Made by a program: the position numbers and the translations under genes
Assembly: GCA_021018995.1 (NCBI GenBank)
Contig: CM037588.1
Location: forward strand, 144,851,725-144,915,724
DNA: 64,000 nucleotides
Direction: 5' to 3'
Source of the DNA: Chloranthus sessilifolius
Lineage: Eukaryota > Streptophyta > Magnoliopsida > Chloranthales > Chloranthaceae
The notes under the pieces: generated by a model
What the model was told of the DNA's origin: nothing
Seen by the model: only the letters and a program-made list of their open reading frames with translations
Databases searched by the model: none
Shown: positions 1 through 8,951 of the stretch, one piece after another
Layout: the number at the start of each line of letters is the position of its first letter
Numbering within the stretch: the first letter of the stretch is position 1

Positions 1-2
1 TC

Positions 3-2069
3 GAGGGGTTTTCAAAGATATCGGGACCTCTCACAAAGCTGACACGAAAAGATTCAAGATTTGAGTGGAGTGAGGCATGCGAGAAGAGTTTTCAAGAACT
101 CAAAACGAGACTCACTTCGGCTCCAGTGCTAGCGATTCCTTCAGGCAGTGGAGGATACGCCGTGTACAGTGACGCGTCATACAATGGCCTTGGTTGTGTA
201 CTCAACCAACACAAGAAGGTGATAGCTTACGGATCAAGACAGCTGAAAGAACCCAAGAAAAATTATCCGACTCATGAATTGGAACTAGCAGCAGTCATTT
301 TTGCGCTGAAGATTTGGAGACATTACTTGTATGGTGAGACTTTTGAGATTTTCACCGATCATAAGAGCCTCCGATACCTGTTTACACAGAAAGAGCTCAA
401 CATGAGACAACGCAGATGGATGGAATTCCTCAAGGATTACGATTGCTCCATACAGTACCATCTAGGCAAGGCGAATGTAGTAGCCGATGCATTGAGTCAG
501 AAGAGTTCAGCTCAGTTAGCTTGTTTGATTTTGCGTATGCACCGATGGAAATTATTGGAAGACCTGGCACTCTACGAAGCGAACATTGAGTCAAAAGCTA
601 CCAGATCCTTTTTGGCTAACATATCGGTAAAGCCAGTGATATTTGAGCATATCCATGATCTACAAATGAAAGATCCGGCATTAACAAAGATTCATCAAGA
701 CGTGAGTGAAGGCATCAGGTCGGACTTCTCAGTTAAAGAAGATGGTTCTTTATTGTTTAAGGGTCGTCTATGTATTCCGGACAATGCCGATCTAAGACGA
801 ACCATTCTTGATGAAGCCCATAAGTCAAATTATGCTATCCACCCTGGTAGCACCAAAATGTACCAAGACTTGAAAAAGAACTACTAGTGGAGAGGACTGA
901 AGCAAGACGTGGCCGAATACGTGTCACGGTGTTTGACTTGTCAGCAAGTGAAGATTGATCATAGACATCCTGCTGGACTATTGCAGCCTTTACCAATCCC
1001 AGAATGGAAGTGGGAATCAATCTCGATGGATTTCATTGTTGGATTGCCCCGTACTGCCAAGAGACACAATGCCATTTGGGTCGTCGTAGACCGATTGACC
1101 AAATCAATGCACTTTTTACCGTACACTACTATGTATACGGCAGGAAGACTGGCAGACTTATACATGAAGGAGATCGTAAGGTTACATGGGATTCCAAGCA
1201 GCATAGTTTCAGATCGTGATCCACTATATATGTCCAAGTTTTGAAAGAAATTTCAAGAAGGAATGGGAACACGACTAGACTTTAGTTCAGCTTTCCATCC
1301 TCAAACTGATGGGCAGACAGAGTGAGTGAACCAAGTAATAGAAGACATGCTCAGAGCGTGCATGCTTGATATGCAAGGATACTCGATGAGTATCACTGCT
1401 GTTCTCGATTCATACAACAACAGTTTCCAAACGAGCATTGGCATGGCACCGTATGAAGCTCTGTATGGATGATGATGCAAATCACCCCTCAATTAGGAGG
1501 AAACAGGTGAGAAATTTGTTTTAGGGCCAAAACTACTTGAAGACAACGCCACCGTCATTCGAATAATCAGAGAAAGGCTGAAGTCAGCACAAAGTAGACA
1601 AAAAAGTTATGCCGACATGAAGCGAACTAGCGTCGACTATAAAGTGGGTGAGCATGTGTTTGTGAAAGTGTCATCTATGAAAGGCATAATGAGATTTGGT
1701 AAGAGAGGGAAGTTAAGCCCATGTTATGTTGGACCATTTGAAATTTTGGGACGCGTAGGTGAAGTTGCGTATCGCATTGGCTTACCACCGCTGTTTGATC
1801 GGGTACATAACGTTTTCCACATATCAATGCTCAGAAAGTATGTGAATGATCCATCTCATGTGTTAGGGAAACAACCTATGGAGATGTGTGAGGACATGAG
1901 CACGATAGAGGAACCAGTGGAAATCTTGGATCAAAAGGAACAAGTACTGTGCACTAAAGTGATTCCCTTAGTGCTTGTTCAGTGGAACAATCATCCAAAG
2001 GAAGAGGCTACTTGGGAACGAGAGGTCGATGTGAAAGAACAATATCCAACCTTATTTCCAACGACGTGA
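3..2069 (+). pseudogene. Element 1 pol remnant: RT end, RNase H, integrase, chromodomain
   Basis: The first 120 bases read as the thumb end of a gypsy reverse transcriptase. RNase H follows ([15 protein letters not shown], then [11 protein letters not shown] and the ADALS end). Next come the integrase zinc finger region ([12 protein letters not shown], then CLTCQQVK), the integrase core (SMDFIVGLPRT, VVVDRLTKS, SDRDPLY) and the GRRGKLSP-like post-core segment ending in a chromodomain-like stretch (LVQWNNHPKEEATWERE). All of this matches chromovirus pol. The reading frame is broken in a few places, so I treat it as a fossil. Confidence 0.9.
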
Positions 2070-2282
2070 GAATCCAATGTAAACCACAAGCATGTTGTGG
2101 AATCTCCACAATACTTGTAATTCAATGGAAGTTTTGATCAAAGTATGATTAAAGGAACAAATTTTTATATGCACATGACCATGAGGATGTGTTTTTATGG
2201 AACTATGAGCCACTTGATGTCATAAACTACCAAAAGAAATCAAAGAACCAAAGAACTTAAAAATCTGCAGAAATTGGGCAAA

Positions 2283-3007
2283 ACCGATTAATCGAATTTC
2301 AAATCGATTAATCGATTTTGTTTGATTAGTCGACTGGCAGATGCCAGTGATTGGACATTTGGATAAGAGTTAGGACAGACACAGAATACAATTTAGATTG
2401 ATCGATTTATAATTTCGATTAATCGATTTGGGATCGATTAATCGATTTTGGGAATTCGATTAATCGAATTGGGAATTCGATTAATCGAACTGCATGTTCG
2501 ATTAATCGAACATACTGGGAATGTTAGAAGAAATTAGGAATGAATTAATGAAAATTCGATTAATCAAGGAGGTTTCGATTAATCGATTTGCTTAAAGGAA
2601 CCATGAAAATTCTAAGACAGAGAAATGATTTCGATTAATCAAAGTAGAATTCGATTAATCGATTTGAAATTTCGATTAATTGAACCATAGTTCGACTAAT
2701 CAAATAACTTAAGGAATCCTGAAAATTTTGGAAGTTACTGCACGATTTCGATTAATCGAAGTGAATTTCGATTAATCGATTTTGAAATTTCGATTAATCG
2801 AAATGGATTTTGATTAATCGACTGGCTCGCGCCAGTGAGCTCTAAAACTTTAATTCTTAAACGGATACGATTTCGATTAATCAAAATGTTTTCGATTAAT
2901 CAAATTTGACTTTCGATTGATCGATTTGGGAAATCGATTAATCGATTTTGCGTGGCTTAACCTAGTTTTGAATCTCGATTAATCGATTCTGAATTTCGAT
3001 TAATCGA
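2283..3007. repeat. Element 1 internal palindrome array (TCGATTAATCGA)
   Basis: An irregular array between pol and the aORF. It has more than a dozen exact copies of the perfect palindrome TCGATTAATCGA and about ten one- or two-base variants, usually 15-40 bases apart in unrelated A+T-rich spacers. Two CTGGC...GCCAG hairpins (2334-2347 and 2822-2835) sit within it. No protein-coding signal is seen. The same word is repeated in this element's LTR. Confidence 0.9.
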
Positions 3008-3015
3008 GCCGAGGC

Positions 3016-3028
3016 CTATATATAAAAA
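3016..3028 (+). promoter_or_regulatory. Candidate TATA box upstream of the element 1 aORF
   Basis: CTATATATAAAAA lies 9 bases after the last palindrome of the array and about 230 bases before the likely aORF start. Elements 2 and 3 have the same order (array, TATA, aORF). This suggests a promoter for the aORF, which is an inference from position and sequence alone. Confidence 0.5.
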
Positions 3029-3254
3029 TTTGGGGATTTCATTCCCCATTCGAAATCATTTCAGATTGGAATTTTTGGGCGCTTCATCTTCTTCTTCTTC
3101 TCCGACCATCCGGTGCCCTAGGGTTGCATCTCTGTTGTTTTTTTTGGCTCGTATTCAAGTTGTATCGCCTCCAAAACCCACGATAAACCCTAGAATTTGC
3201 TTTTTCTTTCAATTTGAGTTAGATAAAGCCCTAGGTTTTGTTATTTCACCTAAA

Positions 3255-4876
3255 ATGCCGCCTAAGACCCGGTTGTCTTCGAATTCGAAGACAACCTCTA
3301 AGCTCCCAGTTCGGCGTAAGAACGTCGCGCCACCACCACCTACCCCATCGCCGGTGAGGACTCCATCACCGTCGGCATCAGAGACCACCTCCGGTTCGAA
3401 AAGCGCATCTTCACGCGAGTCCACCCCCATGCCCCCACCACCCACTAACGTGGTGCAACCAAATGAATGGTGGGCCGCAAAGACCTTTGAGGTCGAGTAC
3501 CTCATCGACCCTACCCTCTTCATAAATCTCGATGTACCGGGCGAGACCCAATGGGCTCGTAATTACCTTAACAATGTCGGTCTCGGCAACCTTCTCAAAC
3601 CAATTCGAGGTTCCTACTACCCTAGATTGGTGAGATTATTTTACCAAGGGCTTGTGGACGGCCCGACCGATGATGTGATCAAGACCACCATCGAGGGTCG
3701 AGAGTACACGATCACTCGTCGTCACATACATGAGGTGCTTGAGTGCTACCTCGACTTTACCCTTGAGACCACCCTATTTCCACCCTTTGAGGAGGAACCT
3801 CGATTCGAGGAGGTCATGACCCGCATGACCAATGGTAAGAAGGGGTCGGGATCCTCCATCAAGAGGGTTGACCTTCCCCACTACATGTGGATGCTTGATT
3901 CTATAATCAAGTGTAATCTATACCCGATGCGCCACGACACGGAGCACGTGGAAAAAGTGAAACAGGCACTTTACGCGTCCTTTTGTGGCCAGTGGTTTGA
4001 CGCCACCATGCTCGTCCTCGAGGGGATGAGGTACATAAAGGGCAAACTGATGAAGGGCAACCTCCGGCCAAGGAGAAGATGCCCTATGCTCGCCTCATCT
4101 CGAGTATGTTGGAGTGCTACTCCCACGATCCCTCCTACACCATCTCACCTCACGAGGTGAGGGCTACGGATTGCATGAAGACGTTCTCCAAGTCTTCATG
4201 GACCCGTAGCTACAACCTGCTCAAGCGGACCCTCTGGCTCAGTCCCGCTCCGGGAAGATGTGATCGCCACCACCACCCCCACCACCAGGACCCACACTGT
4301 GGGTGGGGCACACCCCGAGCCATCGGTGAGAGGGCTACCTCTCATACCATGCATCACCGACACCGCCAGCTCCTCCGCCGCTACACCCACCTCATAATCT
4401 GGCCGGCCACCCACTCCATGTCTACCATCAAGGACGTGTTGGCTCGCATGGAAGCCAACAACGAATGGATGAACTGGAGGATGGACTTTTTGATGTTCCA
4501 CACCCTCCGCTACATCTACCCGACCGACTACCACCGCTACCTCGCTCAGGAGGAGGAGTGGACTGCCGGACGGACCGCCTTCCACAGGGGTCCCGTCTTC
4601 CATCCCACCACTGCCACTACCGACGCGGCTCCTTCCACATCTACCTCCGCTCTACCGACAGAGACGCCGCAGCCACAACCGTCGCTACCTCCGACTACCC
4701 AGCCAGCACGGTCTCCACCACCACAGCCACAGCCAGCTCCAGCAGACCCACCAGCCCCCGTAGCACCGTCAGCTCAAATGGGCGGCCTGCTCCGATGTTA
4801 TTTTGAGTTTTTCTTGTATAGCTGTAGATTATTTTTATACGCCAACTTATCTGGCATTGTAAACTTTCAATTATAA
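3255..4876 (+). pseudogene. Element 1 extra 3' ORF (aORF), plant transposon-protein-like domain
   Basis: The likely start is the ATG of MPPKTRLSSNSKTTSK, because the same start motif opens the aORFs of elements 2 and 3; upstream in-frame sequence is probably leader. A basic, Ser/Pro-rich N-terminus of about 75 residues is followed by a conserved globular region (NEWWAAKTFEVEYLIDPTLF, YYPRLVRLFYQ, HYMWMLDSIIKCNLYP, WFDATMLVLEG). The end is rich in Pro, Gln and Thr. The globular part resembles what I recall as the 'putative plant transposon protein' domain (PF20167-like), which would need an HMM search. Its function is unknown. It is broken at about one point. Confidence 0.7.
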
Positions 4877-5038
4877 ATACAAAAAAAAAATTTGTGTAAA
4901 TTGTTCAATTTCGTCAAATTTAAATTCTATGCTTGTATTCATATATACCTGGATGCGTCTGAGTCAACTAGACCACCTCTCCTCAGAGTGTGGGGGGGAG
5001 CATGTACCCTTGGGTTATTTTCAGGGACGAAAATTCCC

Positions 5039-5051
5039 AAGGTGGGGAGGA
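5039..5051 (+). other. Element 1 polypurine tract
   Basis: A purine run (AAGGTGGGGAGGA) lies directly before the 3' LTR start TGTAATATCC. This is the usual plus-strand priming site for Ty3/gypsy elements. Element 3 (43948-43960) and element 5 (59632-59646) have closely similar tracts. Confidence 0.8.
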
Positions 5052-5621
5052 TGTAATATCCTGAAAAATCATGTTAAATAGTGACCTCGAGATCCGTGCC
5101 CGATTGGTCATAGGTTTGACCAATTAGGAGTCGAATGGTTAGCATAGAGTGTGATGAATGGATGAGATATGATAGTTTGACTGACTGCGTGGTGTATGAT
5201 GTAAATGTGAAGTCGCATACACCTATCGCGGTGTATGTGCTCAACACACAAGTGAGGAAAGAGATAACCCTAAAATCTGTATTTGGTTGTTGAGAGAGGA
5301 GTAAAGAAGAGAGAGAGAGGAGTAAAGAGATTGAACAAGAGTTATTGTGTGATTGGAGGGGAGATTCTAGCATTAAAGAGACCGATTCAACGCGAGGAAT
5401 CCGTTCAAGCAAAAGCTGGAACCCTAGCCTTTCCAACCACTCGATTGAAATCAATTTGAGATTGATTGAAGGTAAGATTTTCGTAGTTTAAATGCATGGA
5501 TTAAAAGAGTGAATAGTGGTTAGAAATAGTGTGAAATGTAGGACAAAGGTTTAGAGAAATGGAGGAAAAAAGTAAAGGAAGAGATTGGGAAGAACAGCCA
5601 AAAGGGGGCTGAATCTGGCAA

Positions 5622-6104
5622 TTTCGATTAATTGAAATTGGGTTTCGATTAATTGAAATTGGGTTTCGATTAATTGAAATTGGGTTTCGATTAATTGAAA
5701 TTGGCCAAGAAGTTGAAAAGTCAGAGGACCCCGATCTCGATTAATCGAATTGAGTTTCGATTAATCGATTTTAGATTTCGATTAATCGAATTGGAAATCA
5801 ATTAATCGACTGGGAACCTACAGTGAACTCCAGTGGAGGAAAGAAAATAGCTTGGAGAAATCAACTAATCGAAATGAGAATTCGATTAATCGATTTAGAA
5901 TTTCGATTAATCGATTTGGGATCGATTAATCAATTTTGGAGATTCAATTACTCGAATTGAGAATCGACAGGATAGAGTAGAGAATTTCGATTAATCGAAT
6001 TGGATTTCGATTAATCGAATGGGAATCTCGATTAATCGATTTGAGAATCGATTAATCGATATTGACTTTCGATTAATCAATTTTGGAGTTCGATTAATCG
6101 ACTG
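5622..6104. repeat. Element 1 LTR palindrome array (TCGATTAATCGA)
   Basis: It begins with four back-to-back copies of a 21-base unit containing TTTCGATTAATTGAAATT (5622-5703) and continues with about ten exact TCGATTAATCGA palindromes plus variants up to 6104. The word is identical to the one in the internal array at 2283-3007. Confidence 0.9.
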
Positions 6105-6607
6105 GGCTAGTTTATGTTGACTTTTGAGTTTGACTTTAAGCTTCATGGAGGGTCTTGGACCTCCTTTATTGCATCTTTAGTGATGTGTTTCACATGATAT
6201 GTGGTACCATAGGTGGTACGTGTGAGCTGGTGCACAAGGAGCCACGTGAGACCTTGATGCATTGATCGAACGAAGACTTGAGGTAGGGAACACCTTGAAC
6301 ATGTACTTTATTTTGCAAGAGCATGTATGTAGTGATATAGAGTTCAATTCAAAATGTTTTTATTACTTAAGAATTGTGAAAAGTGTGTGTGCGTGACATC
6401 CATAAGAGTAATTATAATGAACCATCCCCAGGGGATGAGGAAGTAAAGAGATAAGAGCATCAGGTGTGATGTAAGTGAATGGATACATCCCAAGGATGTA
6501 TCCAAGATTGAATCATGTTTGATAGGGCCTAACTGATATAAGATAGCATATTTACACTGTGAATAACTATATGTAAGGCACCGATATTTTTGTTATTTGA
6601 GGTTTGA

Positions 6608-6713
6608 TAGGGTACCCCACCGACGTGGCAGGATATCCACGACTGACACGGCAGGATATCCGTGACCGATACGGCGGCGAAACCGTAGGCCAGCACGGAG
6701 GCTTATCCGTACA
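6608..6713. repeat. Element 1 LTR second palindromic block
   Basis: Imperfect repeats about 20-25 bases long that share CACGGCAGGATATCCGTG-like cores (GGATATCC centre with CACGG/CCGTG arms). Similar blocks sit in the corresponding part of the LTRs of elements 2 (14857-14943) and 3 (45600-45690). Confidence 0.7.
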
Positions 6714-7125
6714 CAGTGAGCACACCCTAGGGGTGTTGATTTGAGACAAGTGAAACCCCGCCACCAATCCTCAGGGGAAAGGGGCTTGGGTACTATTTAT
6801 ATTCCCAGGGAATACGCTAAAAGTGTCTATATAGATGACGATGATGGGTATCTAATCGGGGCTCGATGCTATATTGCTCGGGGATTACTTAAGTTGAAAG
6901 TTTAAGTTTTTCTTTAGGCCTTTTCAACATCATTCATGAATAAATAAAGACATGAGTAAACTACCAGTAAAAGATAATGCTTTTTAACTATTTTCATCAG
7001 TAACTGCATAGACACATCATGCATGACATATCATGAAATATATGTGAGTAATAATTTATATGTTCAACTGTGTTTTATTCCCTATTGAGCTAGGATGTAG
7101 CTCACCCAATAGACTATACGTCGCA

Positions 7126-7230
7126 GGTCCACTACTAGCAGCTGCCAAGGCTTCAGGAGACGCTGACCCCGGTGAGTCGGACCTTGCGGCCGGAGACGAG
7201 TTGGAGCCACCTCCTGAGGACTTCTTCTAG
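7126..7230 (+). other. Short acidic reading frame near the end of the element 1 LTR
   Basis: An open frame reads GPLLAAAKASGDADPGESDL and ends GDELEPPPEDFF-stop. The frame also stays open further upstream and has no clear ATG. The same place in element 2's LTR encodes a closely related peptide ending GDDLEPPPNDFF, and element 3 has GEDLDEVPPEGYF. Agreement at the protein level suggests real coding. Start, expression and role are unknown. Confidence 0.4.
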
Positions 7231-7584
7231 AGGACTCCGTTGTGCCGCTTTGAGGGCTTTTGGATAGAGATTTGCATGGCTTGGTATGTCAAGCCTTGTT
7301 TTGGCTAAACAATGTACATGTATAAATTGAGATTATTCTTTTGGGGAGAACCATCCGTGATGATTTGCTATCATCGATGGTTCGGATCGGTTCTCCATTC
7401 ATGTAGAGGCATGAGGGTAGAACTGTCTTTTTAGAAATGCTTTTATATAGATTTAAATTCTGCAGTTTCATTTACTATTTCATTTTGCTTGATATGCCAA
7501 TGTTCCGTGCTTAGCTAAGGGGCACGGTCAAGATGATCGTGCTGATGGCACGGGTTTCGGGGTGCCAAAATTCGGGCTGTCACA

Positions 7585-8179
7585 TTATAGATTTATCGAA
7601 ACCCTTGCTTCCCCTTGTCATTTCAGTCATAATTTCTTCAAAAGCAATGTCCTTGTCAAATCGTGGAAAAAGGGTGGTCTCGGGTACGTGATTGAGATAG
7701 CACTCTAAGGACTCATGAGCGTGGCGTTGGGTGAATAGGTAGTGACGACCATCGATCTCGGTCGTGACAGTGTCGTCCACTCGACCCGCCTTTAGATTTT
7801 GATAAAATAATCTCATGAGTCGAGGATAAAAATACTCGTGCAAAGGTTTGAAAAGGTTACCAAGACCCGCTTTGAGGAGGTATTGGCAGGCCCATTGGGT
7901 TTCACCCTCGACATTAGCATCGATAAATAATGCCTCGTTGATAATATACTCATTTTCAAATTCTTTTGCTGCCCACCATTCATTTGGTTGGGGCAAAGTT
8001 CCGGGTGGTGGTGGTGGCGACGATTCACATGATGAAGCGTCCGTCGAATCAGATGATGAATCTGATGAAGGTGATGATGATGATAATGAGGGTGTGGGAG
8101 GTGGTGGCGCGATGTTCTTACCCCGAACTGACAGCTTAGAGGTAGCTTGCCTAGAAGCTAACCTAGTTTTAGGTGGCAT
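7585..8179 (-). pseudogene. Element 2 aORF, first part, interrupted by element 1
   Basis: It opens MPPKTRLASRQATSKL, almost the same start as the element 1 aORF. A Ser/Pro-rich stretch follows, then NEWWAAKEFENEYIINEALF, a YYPRLMRLFYQ-like block (FYPRLMRLFYQ) and HAHESLECYLNHVPETTLFP. About 198 residues are present before element 1 interrupts it. The closest relative in this window is the aORF at 3255-4876, so elements 1 and 2 are related but distinct families. The role is unknown. Confidence 0.8.
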
Positions 8180-8416
8180 TGTGGCTTAGCTAAGAAAATT
8201 TCAAAAAACTAGGGTTGTGATGGTTCAAATTGAAAAGAAATAAAAAAGCTAGGGTTTACCTTGCGCATTCGATCCGAATAGCGAAGGTTTTGATCCGAAA
8301 TCAATCTGCAAAAGCTTCAAATCGTAGCTAGTATGGGAGCTAAAAGAGGGAAAAGAAATGGCACCCAAAAGAAAATGCAAGCTGAATTTCGAATGGGAAG
8401 AAAAAATCCCCAAAAC

Positions 8417-8428
8417 TATTATATATAG
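8417..8428 (-). promoter_or_regulatory. Candidate TATA box upstream of the element 2 aORF
   Basis: On the minus strand CCTATATATAATAG lies a few bases after the palindrome array and about 240 bases before the aORF ATG at 8179. This is the same arrangement as in elements 1 and 3. Confidence 0.5.
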
Positions 8429-8431
8429 GCA

Positions 8432-8682
8432 AAAATCGATTGATCGATTTCAAAAATCGATTGATTGATTTTTTTAACTTAACCTCAGCTACACGAAATT
8501 GATTGATCGATTTCCCAAAATCGATCAATCGAATTTAACTCGATTAATTGAAATTCATGGCTATTAATTTTCCAGGTTTGACATCTCACTGGCGTGTGCC
8601 AGTCATTCAATCGAATGAAATCGATTGATCGATTTCCAAAATCGATTAATTGATTTGGAAATCGATTAATCGGATTTGACAG
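8432..8682. repeat. Element 2 internal palindrome array (ATCGATTGATCGAT type)
   Basis: Repeated ATCGATTGATCGAT, ATCGATCAATCGA and ATCGATTAATCGG words, each self-complementary or nearly so, separated by 5-30 bases. A CTGGC...GCCAG hairpin lies at 8589-8602, as in element 1. The mix of TTGATC/GATCAA centres matches this element's own LTR array at 15432-15742 rather than that of element 1. Confidence 0.85.
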
Positions 8683-8951
8683 CAAACTCAAAAAAATTTC
8701 TGCTTGTCATTTCCCTTTTCTTTCTTCTGTTTCCTTGTCGGTGTGCTTTTGGCCTTGTGGAGCATACATTGATCATTATTTCTATGATACGATCATCATT
8801 AAGCCATACTTTTGGATCACACTATGGTGCATTTAGAACTCACATTCGTTAAACAGGTTGACATATACGTTCAAATCTTGATTACATTAATGGTTCAAAT
8901 TCAAAAACATACATGCGAAGATACAATTTGATTGTCAATTCTCGGTAAAAT

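Larger units (their letters stand above)
1..7584 (+). mobile_element. Element 1: Ty3/gypsy chromovirus (Tekay/Del-like), right part
   Basis: This is the 3' part of an LTR retrotransposon whose left end lies outside the window. In order it shows the end of reverse transcriptase, RNase H, integrase with an H2C2 zinc-binding start, a chromodomain-like C-terminus, a palindrome-rich spacer, an extra 3' ORF, a polypurine tract and a long 3' LTR that starts TGTAATATCC and ends GGGCTGTCACA. The chromodomain-type end and LTRs of about 2.5 kb fit the Tekay/Del lineage. Beyond 7584 the sequence switches to the minus-strand aORF of element 2, so element 1 is nested in element 2. The coding part is broken in a few places. 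Its age cannot be read from LTR pairs because only one LTR is visible. Confidence 0.9.
5052..7584 (+). repeat. Element 1 3' LTR
   Basis: A long terminal repeat of about 2.53 kb that starts TGTAATATCC after the polypurine tract and ends GGGCTGTCACA. It aligns in outline with the LTRs of elements 2 and 3: an early leader region, a palindrome array, a GAGGTAGGGAA-type motif near 6280, a second palindromic block near 6610, then a GAGCTAGGATGTAGCTCAC segment and a short acidic reading frame before the shared end. The matching 5' LTR is outside the window. Confidence 0.88.

Noticed and set aside
2283-3007. CRISPR-like look of regularly spaced palindromes
   Set aside because: Spacing is irregular, the words are only about 12 bases and degenerate, there are no cas genes, and the DNA is plant nuclear with retroelements around it.
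5074-5454. Minus-strand 126-codon open frame in the element 1 LTR
   Set aside because: Low-complexity Leu/Ser composition opposite a GAGA-rich leader; the matching place in other LTRs does not keep it.
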